A stretch of DNA of 12,783 nucleotides, taken from NCBI GenBank assembly GCA_017560175.1, contig JAFYOK010000027.1, positions 1-12,783 on the forward strand, in the 5' to 3' direction. The notes under the pieces are model-generated. The model did not search any database. It saw only the letters and a list, made by a program, of their open reading frames with translations, and was not told the DNA's origin. The position numbers and the translations under genes are program-made. This document shows positions 1 through 6,854 of this stretch, in pieces. This DNA is from Clostridia bacterium (lineage in GTDB: Bacteria; Bacillota; Clostridia; Oscillospirales; Butyricicoccaceae). How positions within the stretch are numbered: position 1 is the stretch's first letter; every line of letters starts with the position of its first letter.

Positions 1-654
1 GTCATCGGTCAGATGCCCTGGGGCATCAACCGCATCAAGGCCACCTTCAACGAAGCCGAAAAGGATCTGGTCAATGGCCTGCTCTTCCCCATGCACTTCT
101 ATCACAGCCGTTGGAGCGAGCTGAAGGAAGACGATCACATCGTCTTTGAGGAAGGCTATACTGCCGATCCGCTGGCCGGATATACCTATCTGGGCACCTA
201 CCGTCCCTACGATACCGATTCCTTCTTCACCCGCGAGACCGAAGTAGACCAGGCCAACCTTGACCGCAACATCGGTATCCTGAAAGAAATGGCCGCCGAG
301 TGTCTGTCGAACGGTATCGACCCTGTCTTCTATGTATCCCCATCTATCTCTCGTATGCCCGAAACACAGATGACCGAGATCAAAGATGCGCTTTCCGTCA
401 TCGATGGCGCATTCGTGCTCGACTGCAATATCCTGTTTGAAGAAATCGGCGCTGACCCGGCCACCGACTTCTACGATCCCCTCCACTACAATGCCGGCGG
501 TGCCGAAAAGTTCAGCGCATGGTTGGGCCGCTGGACAACAGAACATCTCTCTGTGGAGCCTTGCGATGCAGATGCTGCCCTGTGGCAGAGCCGTCTGGAA
601 CATTTCCGTTCCTTCCGTGAAACTCCTCTGACTCCCGTGGAAGAAAAGAAATAA
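1..654 (+). CDS. SGNH/DltD-like hydrolase family protein, C-terminal part
   Basis: The reading frame is open from base 1 and ends at TAA 652-654, so the gene begins left of the window. About 217 residues are visible; the first ATG at 13 is only an internal Met. The main clue is the D-P-L-H-Y-N segment near visible residues 159-164. It matches the C-terminal Asp-x-x-His of SGNH hydrolases and is followed by a G-G-A-x-K-F helix, as in DltD- and AlgX/DHHW-like proteins. The segment near residues 30-38 (F-Y-H-S-R-W-S-E-L) is reminiscent of SGNH proteins encoded beside MBOAT acyltransferases in Clostridia, where they acylate or deacylate cell-surface polymers. The Gly-Asp-Ser block would lie outside the window, so catalytic competence cannot be judged. 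A terminator follows within 15 bp, so this is the last gene of its transcript. The family call is moderate and the substrate is unknown. Confidence 0.6.
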   Translation, partial: VIGQMPWGINRIKATFNEAEKDLVNGLLFPMHFYHSRWSELKEDDHIVFEEGYTADPLAGYTYLGTYRPYDTDSFFTRETEVDQANLDRNIGILKEMAAECLSNGIDPVFYVSPSISRMPETQMTEIKDALSVIDGAFVLDCNILFEEIGADPATDFYDPLHYNAGGAEKFSAWLGRWTTEHLSVEPCDADAALWQSRLEHFRSFRETPLTPVEEKK

Positions 655-664
655 CAACCAAAAG

Positions 665-692
665 GGATCACTCATTCTGAGTGATCCTTTTT
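665..692 (+). terminator. Rho-independent terminator of the SGNH/DltD-like gene
   Basis: A 10-bp perfect stem (GGATCACTCA 665-674 with TGAGTGATCC 678-687) has a 3-nt TTC loop and is followed by five T (688-692). It lies 10 bp after the stop codon at 654. Confidence 0.9.
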
Positions 693-700
693 CATGCCAT

Positions 701-732
701 AAAAAATCCCCCTCCCGGAATGGGAGAGGGAT
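701..732 (-). terminator. Rho-independent terminator of the Na/Pi cotransporter gene
   Basis: On the minus strand ATCCCTCTCCC (732-722) pairs with GGGAGGGGGAT (716-706) around a 5-nt loop, with one G-U pair, and a run of T follows (706-701). It sits just downstream of the cotransporter stop at 745. Together with the hairpin at 665-692 it insulates the two convergent genes. Confidence 0.88.
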
Positions 733-744
733 CGGTGTTTTGAT

Positions 745-2544
745 TTAGAACTTGATGTTCTCCAGGGGAACCAGGTACTGCTGGCGGCGATTCTCCTGCT
801 CGGCGAGATAGGAAACGTCGCCCGAATTGTGGAGATCCTGGATGTACTGGTGGTGGTTCTCCATGATGGCAGGATTGTTGCGGCTGAGCAGCAGCATAGC
901 GATGGAAGAGCACTGGTCGGCAGCGCGCTCCAGGTTGGTCAGAGTTTCCATAAAGATCAGACCATTGTCGACAACGCAGACACCGCGGCGCAGACGATCT
1001 GCATGGCGGTTCTTCAGCATGAGGACCATATCGTCGATGACCTCTTCCAGAGGCTCAATGCGGCGTGTGGTCTCTTCGCTGCCGGTCTCGAGGGCCTTTT
1101 CGGTCAGACGCAGGATCTCGCCGATGGCATCAGTCATGATGGTCAGCTCCTGACGTGCGCCGTCGGAGAACTTGAGGTCGGCAGCAGCCATACGCTGAGC
1201 CAGCTCATCGTAGTTGGTGGCATAGTCGCCGATGCGCTCCAGGTTGGGACCGATCTGCATGAGGATGTTAAGCTCGCGGCTGTCCTTCTGATCCTCGATG
1301 GAACGGGACAGTTCGATCAGATAGTTATCGGCAATATCGGTAAAGCTGTCGAGGCGCTCTTCGCGGGCATTGATGACTTCGGAAGTATTCTCGTCATACT
1401 TGTCAAACTGCTGCAAGCTGAGCAGTGTGTTGTCGCGGGCAGCACGAGCCATAACAGCCAGAGACTTGCCAACGGCCTGCAGAGCCAGCGCAGGAGAGAT
1501 CATCAGCTTTCTGTCCAGTGCAGACAGTTCGGGGTACATATCGGCTTCCTGCTCCTCGTCCTTGACCACCTTGCAGGCGATGTTAACCAGAACACCGGTG
1601 AAGGGCAGCAGGACAACAGCGGTCAGCAGATTGAAGATGGTCTGGAAGTCGGCGATACCACCACTGTTGACAACGCTGCCCCACAGATTGGGCCAGAAGC
1701 CGGTCTTCTGCAGCAGGGTCATGGCGATCATGAAGAGGATGGTGCCAACGGTATTAAAGACGATATGAACGATACCGGTTCGCTTAGCGTCCTTGGAAGT
1801 ACCGATGGAGCAGACCATAGCGGTGGTGACACAGGTACCCAGATTGATACCCATGATGATGGGATAGACCAGATTAAAGGTCATGGCACCTGTGGACGAC
1901 AGGGCCTGCAGAATACCGACCATAGCCGAAGAGCTCTGGACGATAACGGTCAGAACCAGACCTGTGAGGATACCCAGCAGAGGCATGGTACTGAAGCGGC
2001 TGAGCAGATCGGCAAATGCCTGGGATTCCGACAGAGGATCAACAGCATCGGTCATCATCATCAGACCGGAGAAGAGAATACCAAAGCCCAGAGCGATGGT
2101 ACCGACCGTCTTGGAGTTGCCCTTCTTGATAAACATGATCATGATGATACCAAGAATCAGCGCCATAGGAGCCAGGGTATTGGGCTTGAAAAAGGTCAGG
2201 ATCGAATTGCCGCCGGCTTCAATGTCCATCAGACGAATGAGCTGTGCAGTAACAGTGGTACCGATATTGGCACCCAGGACGATGGAAACGGCCTGCTTGA
2301 GGTTAAGAATGCCTGCACCGATCAGACCGACGGTCAGAACGATGGTGGCGGTCGAGCTCTGGATGATGGCGGTAACGATCGTACCGGTCAATACACCAAG
2401 AACGACATTGGTGGTCAGCTTGCCCAGAAAGTTCTTCAGAGCGGCGCTGGAGCCCTGCTTGAGGCCGTCACCCATGATCTCCATACCATAGAGGAACATG
2501 GCCAGACCACCCAGCAGCGAAATGAGCATCAATACAGTATCCAT
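745..2544 (-). CDS. Na+/phosphate cotransporter family protein with C-terminal PhoU-like domain
   Basis: A 599-residue membrane protein of the Na/Pi-cotransporter (NptA/YjbB, SLC34-related) family, predicted to import phosphate with Na+, or possibly export it as proposed for YjbB. The membrane part (about 1-325) holds the two inverted family repeats: Q-S-S at 62-64 with G-A-N-I-G-T-T at 91-97, and Q-S-S at 203-205 with G-I-N-L-G-T at 232-237. Residues about 345-560 are soluble and helical and match the PhoU-like domain usual in the long bacterial form. The length is normal for that form. The start is ATG 2544-2542, with AAGGAG at 2561-2556 spaced 11 nt upstream. It is a single-gene unit with its own promoter (2635-2663) and terminator (701-732). 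A tandem TTTACA repeat upstream and the neighbouring two-component system suggest phosphate control (inference). The direction of transport is not determined. Confidence 0.93.
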   Translation of the reverse strand: MDTVLMLISLLGGLAMFLYGMEIMGDGLKQGSSAALKNFLGKLTTNVVLGVLTGTIVTAIIQSSTATIVLTVGLIGAGILNLKQAVSIVLGANIGTTVTAQLIRLMDIEAGGNSILTFFKPNTLAPMALILGIIMIMFIKKGNSKTVGTIALGFGILFSGLMMMTDAVDPLSESQAFADLLSRFSTMPLLGILTGLVLTVIVQSSSAMVGILQALSSTGAMTFNLVYPIIMGINLGTCVTTAMVCSIGTSKDAKRTGIVHIVFNTVGTILFMIAMTLLQKTGFWPNLWGSVVNSGGIADFQTIFNLLTAVVLLPFTGVLVNIACKVVKDEEQEADMYPELSALDRKLMISPALALQAVGKSLAVMARAARDNTLLSLQQFDKYDENTSEVINAREERLDSFTDIADNYLIELSRSIEDQKDSRELNILMQIGPNLERIGDYATNYDELAQRMAAADLKFSDGARQELTIMTDAIGEILRLTEKALETGSEETTRRIEPLEEVIDDMVLMLKNRHADRLRRGVCVVDNGLIFMETLTNLERAADQCSSIAMLLLSRNNPAIMENHHQYIQDLHNSGDVSYLAEQENRRQQYLVPLENIKF

Positions 2545-2634
2545 ACTGATCGTTTCTCCTTCTTGTTTTCAAATCGATTATTTTCATTTTCCACGAACAG
2601 ATTGTGTCCACTTACAACACATCCGTCCATAATA

Positions 2635-2663
2635 ATTATACGACCAAGCAAAGCGCTTGGCAA
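2635..2663 (-). promoter_or_regulatory. Sigma-A-type promoter of the Na/Pi cotransporter gene
   Basis: Read on the minus strand, TTGCCA (2663-2658) is a -35 box with one mismatch to TTGACA. It is followed by a 17-bp spacer and a perfect TATAAT -10 box (2640-2635). Transcription would start near 2628, giving a leader of roughly 84 nt before the ATG at 2544. Confidence 0.85.
2644..2660. promoter_or_regulatory. Inverted repeat in the promoter spacer, possible operator
   Basis: CCAAGC (2644-2649) and GCTTGG (2655-2660) form a perfect 6-bp dyad around a 5-bp centre. It fills most of the -35/-10 spacer and overlaps the -35 box. This is the position of a repressor operator or activator site, but no regulator can be named and a chance match is possible. 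Confidence 0.35.
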
Positions 2664-2681
2664 GATGACCTTTGCGATTTT

Positions 2682-2698
2682 TTTACACGTATTTTACA
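2682..2698 (+). promoter_or_regulatory. Tandem TTTACA repeat resembling a PhoP box
   Basis: TTTACA (2682-2687), a 5-bp gap and TTTACA (2693-2698) form a direct repeat with an 11-bp period. Both copies carry a following C. The Bacillus PhoP box consensus is TT(A/C/T)ACA repeated at about 11 bp, so the match is exact for two half sites. The repeat lies about 55-71 bp upstream of the predicted start of the phosphate cotransporter gene. It points in the opposite direction to that gene, which is unusual for activated B. subtilis promoters. Assignment as a PhoP-type site is inference. Confidence 0.5.
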
Positions 2699-2703
2699 CA
2701 AAT

Positions 2704-2730
2704 AAAAACGCCTGCAATGCAGGCGTTTTT
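2704..2730 (-). terminator. Rho-independent terminator of the response regulator-kinase transcript
   Basis: AAAAACGCCTGC (2704-2715) pairs perfectly with GCAGGCGTTTTT (2719-2730) around a 3-nt loop. On the minus strand the stem ends in a T run. It starts 7 bp past the kinase stop codon and separates the kinase transcript from the cotransporter promoter just beyond it. Its symmetry means it could act in both directions. Confidence 0.92.
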
Positions 2731-2737
2731 AACAAAA

Positions 2738-3973
2738 TTACAATTCTGTTTTGAACGTGAGAACTCCATCCTTATGATGAGCTGAAATGCTGCCCTTGCA
2801 GGCGGTAACAATGGCTCGTGCTGCCGAAAGCCCGATGCCGTAGCCGCCGCTCACCTGTGTGCGCGCAGTATCGCCGCGATAAAAACGGTCAAAGAGTTTT
2901 TCCATATCTTCGGCCGGTCGTTCGGGACAGGTATTGGAAACTTCCATAACCATTCCTTTTCCCTTGCCCCGCAGCAGGATATCGATCTGTCCGCCCGAAG
3001 GTGTATAGCGAACAGCATTGTCCAGCAGGATGGAATACAGACGCTGTACAGACTGCCGGGGCGCCCGTATGGTCAGTTGGGTATCGATTTCCTCCTCAAT
3101 CAGGATACCGCGCATGGCCGCACTTTCGATAAAAGGTGCCAACACCTCTTCCATCAATCTGCCCGGGCTGAACTCCTCAGCTTCCGGAAGTGCACGGCCT
3201 TCATCGGCACGTGCAAGGGTCAGCATATCCTGCATCAGTCCATCCAGGCGGACGGTCTGGCTGCGGATGCTGCGGCTCCACTTGTTTTCACCCAGATGGA
3301 GCTCCATGGCATCTACATTGGTGCGGATGATAGCCAGCGGTGTTTTGAGTTCATGTCCGGCATCGGTAACGAACTGCTTCTGCTTTTCGATACTTTCCGC
3401 CACGGGACGAATGGCACGATGAGACAGCAGAACCACAAGACCCAGCATGAGGATCCAGGCAGCAATGCCGATAACCGTCGACAAAAGCATAACAGTAAAG
3501 ATCTGCTGCTGTTGGTTTTCAAGCGACAGAAAGATAAAAGAAGCACCCGGCGCCTGCCACAAAGCATCATAACGGAAGCCGTCAAGGACTCCGCTGACAA
3601 CACCCAATTCAAGAACACAATTTACATATTCGGCGGCCGTTTCCCGATCCATCGAAGAAATATGATCGAGACCGATATAAGTAATAATACCGTCCTGATC
3701 CACTTCCGTCAGAAAATAACGGGCAGCATCGACGGTATCACGGCTGACCGAGCCAAAAAGATGATCGATCGGACGCAGCACAGCCTCTTCTTCCTCTTCC
3801 TGCTTGTGATAGGGACGGCGATAATCGTCCAGCAGAACGTCAAGTATCTGCTCGCTCTGCCGCCGCGCCAGGTGGATGTTGGCGGCATTGATGGTCAGCA
3901 ATACACCGACCAGCAGAATGGTGACGACCAGCATAGCTGCCGCGATAAACTTATGCTGCAGTTTACGGGTCAT
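2738..3973 (-). CDS. Sensor histidine kinase of a two-component system
   Basis: A 411-residue transmembrane kinase that should autophosphorylate and pass phosphate to the adjacent response regulator. Transmembrane helices lie at about 9-29 and 158-183, enclosing an extracytoplasmic sensor region of about 125 residues with a run of five Glu (59-63). The HisKA domain carries H-E-L-K-T-P with phosphoacceptor His207. The ATPase domain has an N box at 314-326 (Asn319), an F box F-D-R-F-Y-R at 361-366 and a G2 box G-G-Y-G-I-G-L at 376-382. The usual D-x-G-x-G G1 box is absent; the stretch after Val345 reads S-N-T-C-P instead, a divergence seen in some Firmicutes kinases. No PAS or clear HAMP domain is seen. 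Its ATG overlaps the regulator stop as ATGA, with GGAGGT (3988-3983) 9 nt upstream, so the two are translationally coupled. The signal is unknown; phosphate is suggested only by the neighbouring transporter. Confidence 0.95.
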   Translation of the reverse strand: MTRKLQHKFIAAAMLVVTILLVGVLLTINAANIHLARRQSEQILDVLLDDYRRPYHKQEEEEEAVLRPIDHLFGSVSRDTVDAARYFLTEVDQDGIITYIGLDHISSMDRETAAEYVNCVLELGVVSGVLDGFRYDALWQAPGASFIFLSLENQQQQIFTVMLLSTVIGIAAWILMLGLVVLLSHRAIRPVAESIEKQKQFVTDAGHELKTPLAIIRTNVDAMELHLGENKWSRSIRSQTVRLDGLMQDMLTLARADEGRALPEAEEFSPGRLMEEVLAPFIESAAMRGILIEEEIDTQLTIRAPRQSVQRLYSILLDNAVRYTPSGGQIDILLRGKGKGMVMEVSNTCPERPAEDMEKLFDRFYRGDTARTQVSGGYGIGLSAARAIVTACKGSISAHHKDGVLTFKTEL

Positions 3974-4647
3974 GCCTGCTCAACCTCCAATATATAACCA
4001 ACGCCGCGCTTCGCTCGAATGGCGGCCGTCGACCCTACCTGCTGCAGCTTTTTGCGCAGATAGGAAATATAGACCCACACGGCTCCCAGTTCAGCATCGG
4101 TATCATATCCCCATACCTTTTCCAGAATGGTCTCGGAAGGGACACAGATGCCACGGTTGAGCATGAAAAGCTCCAACATACGGAACTCCAGGCGAGACAG
4201 CGGCAGGCTGCCCTCAGGGCCACGGAGGAGGGCACTCTGACGATCCAGGCAGAGATCGCCTGCCGTCAGCTGATCGGGCGTATAATCTGCCTTACGGCGC
4301 AGCATGGCACGGATGCGTGCCAGCAGTTCACCGGTGTCAAAAGGCTTGGTGAGATAATCGTCGGCACCCATATCCAGGCCACGGATACGATCCTCTACCT
4401 GACTTTTGGCAGTCAGCAGCAGGACCGGTGTGCGCAGACCTTCGGCACGCAGGCGATCAAGGACAGTCAATCCGTCCATTCCCGGCATCATGATATCCAT
4501 GATGATGCCGTCGTAGTCGCCGGTACGGGCATAATCAAAGGCATCGGTGCCATTATGAACGGCATCGACGATATATTTGTGATATTGCAGAATATCAACA
4601 AGGGCATCGGACAGTTCCAGTTCGTCCTCTGCCAGCAGGATCTTCAT
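3970..4647 (-). CDS. OmpR/PhoB-family response regulator
   Basis: A 225-residue DNA-binding regulator partnered with the kinase encoded directly downstream (4-bp overlap). The receiver domain (about 1-116) has the acidic pocket Glu7-Asp8, phosphoacceptor Asp51 in I-I-M-D-I-M-M-P, Thr79 and Lys101 in L-T-K-P-F. The winged-helix output domain (about 126-223) shows the typical V-Y-I-S-Y-L-R-K-K-L recognition helix and the R-G-V-G-Y wing. The start is ATG 4647-4645, with a full AAGGAGGT site 5 nt upstream. That site is buried in an 8-bp hairpin (4653-4671). The nucleosidase gene ends 47 bp upstream with no terminator between, so read-through from it is plausible. A PhoP-like role is suggested by the tandem TTTACA box before the cotransporter, but the subfamily cannot be fixed by eye. 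Confidence 0.96.
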   Translation of the reverse strand: MKILLAEDELELSDALVDILQYHKYIVDAVHNGTDAFDYARTGDYDGIIMDIMMPGMDGLTVLDRLRAEGLRTPVLLLTAKSQVEDRIRGLDMGADDYLTKPFDTGELLARIRAMLRRKADYTPDQLTAGDLCLDRQSALLRGPEGSLPLSRLEFRMLELFMLNRGICVPSETILEKVWGYDTDAELGAVWVYISYLRKKLQQVGSTAAIRAKRGVGYILEVEQA

Positions 4648-4652
4648 AACAG

Positions 4653-4671
4653 ACCTCCTTATAAAGGAAGT
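4653..4671 (-). promoter_or_regulatory. Hairpin sequestering the response-regulator Shine-Dalgarno site
   Basis: On the minus strand ACTTCCTT (4671-4664), a TAT loop and AAGGAGGT (4660-4653) form an 8-bp stem with one G-U pair. The 3' arm is exactly the Shine-Dalgarno sequence of the response-regulator gene. No T run follows, so it is not a terminator. It could lower translation unless opened by a ribosome, protein or temperature change. The function is inference. Confidence 0.55.
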
Positions 4672-4694
4672 AATTCTTGATTGCAGGGTATATC

Positions 4695-5372
4695 TTACAG
4701 GTCAGCCAGAATCTTATCGGTGATACGCAGGCAGACGTCGGCTGCATCATTTACCGTCTTGGAGAATTCTTCAGCGCCACCGTCGATGGCATCGGAAACG
4801 GTCTTGATGGCCAGGCAGGGGATGCCGCTGCGGTCGCAGGTCAGCGCAATGGCAGCCAGCTCCATCTCACAGATATCAGCGCCGAACTCCTGGGCCAGCT
4901 GAGACTTCTTCTCACGGCCGTCGACAAACTTATCGCCCGAAGCACAGGTGACACGCTTGAGGTCAGGTGCAACAGCACAGGCCAGCTCGATCATGCGGGC
5001 ATTGAGGGGGATGTAGCGGGAAGGATAGGATGTATAACGGCCGACTTCTACATGGTCGATGGCAGAAACGTCAAAATCATAATGAACGACCTTCTCGACA
5101 ACAGCCGTCTTGGACAGCTTCATTTCTTCTGTCAGACCGCCGACAACGCCAAAATTAACAACAGCTTCGACACCATAGACCGAAATGAGCAGCTGTGTGG
5201 CAGCGGCAGCCGCAATTTCACCTGCACCGCTGTGAACAACGAAAAGCTCACACTGGGGCATTTCATACTTATAAACCTTGAAACCGAACTTTTCGACCTC
5301 TTCTGCAGCCTTGCCATACTTACTCAGAACCGAACCGATCTCTACGGCAACAAGCATACCGATCTTCTTCAT
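4695..5372 (-). CDS. mtnN: 5'-methylthioadenosine/S-adenosylhomocysteine nucleosidase
   Basis: A 225-residue cytoplasmic enzyme of the PNP/UDP phosphorylase superfamily that hydrolyses the N-glycosidic bond of MTA and SAH, releasing adenine, in the methyl cycle and methionine salvage. Visible marks are Glu11, G-V-V-G-G near 75-79, S-G-D-K-F-V at 145-150, E-M-E at 169-171 and S-D-A-I-D at 193-197, where Asp194 corresponds to the catalytic Asp. The length fits the E. coli enzyme (232). Two small departures are E-M-E-L where E-M-E-G is usual and G-V-V-G-G where G-V-A-G-G or G-S-A-G-G is usual, so the substrate range could differ. The frame extends six codons upstream to a TTG, but that stretch contains the Shine-Dalgarno sequence; the ATG at 5372 is the better start. 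The gene is divergent from the NhaC-type gene and lies 47 bp upstream of the response regulator, possibly in one transcript with it. Confidence 0.9.
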   Translation of the reverse strand: MKKIGMLVAVEIGSVLSKYGKAAEEVEKFGFKVYKYEMPQCELFVVHSGAGEIAAAAATQLLISVYGVEAVVNFGVVGGLTEEMKLSKTAVVEKVVHYDFDVSAIDHVEVGRYTSYPSRYIPLNARMIELACAVAPDLKRVTCASGDKFVDGREKKSQLAQEFGADICEMELAAIALTCDRSGIPCLAIKTVSDAIDGGAEEFSKTVNDAADVCLRITDKILADL

Positions 5373-5381
5373 AACTTTATT

Positions 5382-5387
5382 CTCCTT
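5382..5387 (-). promoter_or_regulatory. Ribosome binding site that fixes the nucleosidase start
   Basis: AAGGAG (5387-5382) stands 9 nt before ATG 5372-5370. The longer frame starting at TTG 5390 would place this site inside its own coding sequence and has no site of its own, so the ATG is preferred. Confidence 0.8.
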
Positions 5388-5435
5388 CAATTTGATTTTA
5401 TCGTTTTACTTCACCGTTTTCCGATATATTTGCAA

Positions 5436-5462
5436 TGGACAAACGGGGATTTTCGTTATAAT
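5436..5462 (+). promoter_or_regulatory. Candidate promoter of the NhaC-family gene
   Basis: A perfect TATAAT -10 box lies at 5457-5462. The nearest -35-like box is TGGACA at 5436-5441, with a short 15-bp spacer, so an activator or another -35 choice is possible. The divergent nucleosidase gene must also be served from this 133-bp gap, but no clear minus-strand promoter is seen. Confidence 0.55.
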
Positions 5463-5505
5463 ATATCTATGTTTGTAATAAATCGACCCAACAGGAGGTT
5501 TCTCT

Positions 5506-6819
5506 ATGGATATTCTTCTGGCCCTCGGTCTCTTTACAGCGGCCATGCTGGGCTGTATTCTCACCGATACCACCATGACCCTCGGTCTGCTGGTGGGTTA
5601 TCTGGCCTTTTTTGCCGTCGGTCTGCACCGCAAGGTGCGCGCAAGCAAGCTGCTGCGTCTTTCGGCCGAAGGCATCAAAGATGTTCTGCTGGTCATGTAT
5701 GTCATGCTGACCATCGGCGTACTCACCGCCACATGGCGTATGAGCGGCACCATTCTTTATTTTGTCTATTATGGCGTCAAGCTGATCACACCGCGCATCT
5801 TTCTGGTGGCGGCTTTTCTGCTGACCTGCCTGGTCTCCTATGCTCTTGGCACATCTTTTGGTGTCTCGGCTACTGTCGGCGTTATTCTGATGGCCATCGC
5901 CCGTTCGGGCGGCATCCATCCGGGTCTGGCAGCCGGTGCTATCTTTTCGGGTGTTTATTTTGGCGATCGTGGTTCTCCCGTTTCTTCGGCAGCCACCGTT
6001 GTCGCTGCACTGACCGGCACCGATATGTACGGCAATGTCAAACTGATGCATCATACAGCGGCGCTGCCCTTTGCACTGACCACCATCATCTACGCCGTCC
6101 TGTCCTGGTTCAATCCCATCCAGGCCATCGATCCGGCCATGCTGCAGGCCATCGAGAGCGATTTTATCCTCTCCCATACCCTGCTCATTCCTTTTGTCAT
6201 CATGCTCATCCTGCCCCTGCTCCGTGTTCCCATCTGGGTCAGCTGCTCGATGTCCATCGTTGCAGCCGGTGCCATTTCGGTACTGGTACAGGGCATGCCC
6301 CTGTCCGAAGTCATCCACGCCTGCATCTACGGCTATCAGCCGACATCGGGTGCACTGGGCGACCTGCTGAGCGGCGGCGGTGCAGCATCCATGATCGAGG
6401 TCGTCATTATCCTCATCATCTCCTGCACCTATTCCAAAATCTTCGAAGGTGCCGGTATGATGGATGATATTTCGTCCATCTTCGACCGTTCTGTGGCCAA
6501 GATCGGTCTTTTCGGTACCGCCATCTGGCTGAGCATTGCTTCGGTCGCCATCTTCTGCAACCAGACCATCGGCTCTATCGTATCGATCACCCTGCTCAAA
6601 GAGACCTACAAACGTCATGGTGCATCCGACCGCGAGTTGGCCATGGATATGGAAAACTCGGTCATCCTCATCGGCGGTATGATCCCCTGGTCGCTGGCCT
6701 GCAGTGTACCGCTGGGCTTTATGGGCTCCGATGCCTCGGCTGTCCCCTACGCCTTCTTCCTGTGGCTGGTTCCCATCTGCTATGGCCTGCGCAAGAAGAA
6801 GTTCGACTTTACAAAATAA
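5506..6819 (+). CDS. NhaC-family Na+/H+ antiporter-like membrane protein
   Basis: A 437-residue polytopic membrane protein of the NhaC family (Na_H_antiporter, PF03553), which includes Na+/H+ exchangers and malate/lactate-coupled antiporters such as MleN. Hydrophobic segments run through nearly the whole length, about ten to twelve helices. Family marks are G-T-S-F-G at 115-119, G-V-Y-F-G-D-R-G-S-P-V-S at 149-160 (compare the G-D-x-x-S-P-x-S signature), C-N-Q-T-I-G near 347 and G-G-M-I-P-W-S near 392-398. The start is ATG 5506, with AGGAGGT 5493-5499 well spaced before it. It is a single-gene unit with a TATAAT box at 5457 and a strong terminator right after the stop. The true substrate cannot be read from the sequence; Na+/H+ exchange is the default for the family. 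Confidence 0.9.
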   Translation: MDILLALGLFTAAMLGCILTDTTMTLGLLVGYLAFFAVGLHRKVRASKLLRLSAEGIKDVLLVMYVMLTIGVLTATWRMSGTILYFVYYGVKLITPRIFLVAAFLLTCLVSYALGTSFGVSATVGVILMAIARSGGIHPGLAAGAIFSGVYFGDRGSPVSSAATVVAALTGTDMYGNVKLMHHTAALPFALTTIIYAVLSWFNPIQAIDPAMLQAIESDFILSHTLLIPFVIMLILPLLRVPIWVSCSMSIVAAGAISVLVQGMPLSEVIHACIYGYQPTSGALGDLLSGGGAASMIEVVIILIISCTYSKIFEGAGMMDDISSIFDRSVAKIGLFGTAIWLSIASVAIFCNQTIGSIVSITLLKETYKRHGASDRELAMDMENSVILIGGMIPWSLACSVPLGFMGSDASAVPYAFFLWLVPICYGLRKKKFDFTK

Positions 6820-6826
6820 AACCGAT

Positions 6827-6854
6827 TGCCCCGACGGTTGTCGGGGCATTTTTT
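6827..6854 (+). terminator. Rho-independent terminator after the NhaC-family gene
   Basis: TGCCCCGAC (6827-6835) pairs with GTCGGGGCA (6840-6848) around a 4-nt loop, followed by six T (6849-6854). The T run overlaps the stop codon of the convergent SGNH gene (6853-6855). The minus-strand side has a weaker T-rich tail, so it may also end that transcript. Confidence 0.93.

Noticed and set aside
829..2754. 641-residue plus-strand open frame opposite the Na/Pi cotransporter gene
   Set aside because: It is rich in Gln, His, Asp and Gly with no domain, lacks a ribosome site, and runs through a terminator. It exists because codon bias on the minus strand avoids stops in this frame.
5388..5390. TTG start for the nucleosidase gene
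   Set aside because: It would place the AAGGAG ribosome site within codons 2-3; the ATG at 5372-5370 has that site at the right distance.
4677..6467. 596-residue plus-strand frame spanning the nucleosidase and NhaC genes
   Set aside because: It is antisense to one well-supported gene and out of frame with the other, and has no recognisable domain.
5467..6849. 460-residue minus-strand frame opposite the NhaC-family gene
   Set aside because: Low-complexity Asp/Gly/Gln/His composition, and it crosses the strong terminator at 6827-6854. The plus-strand frame has clear family motifs and a good ribosome site.
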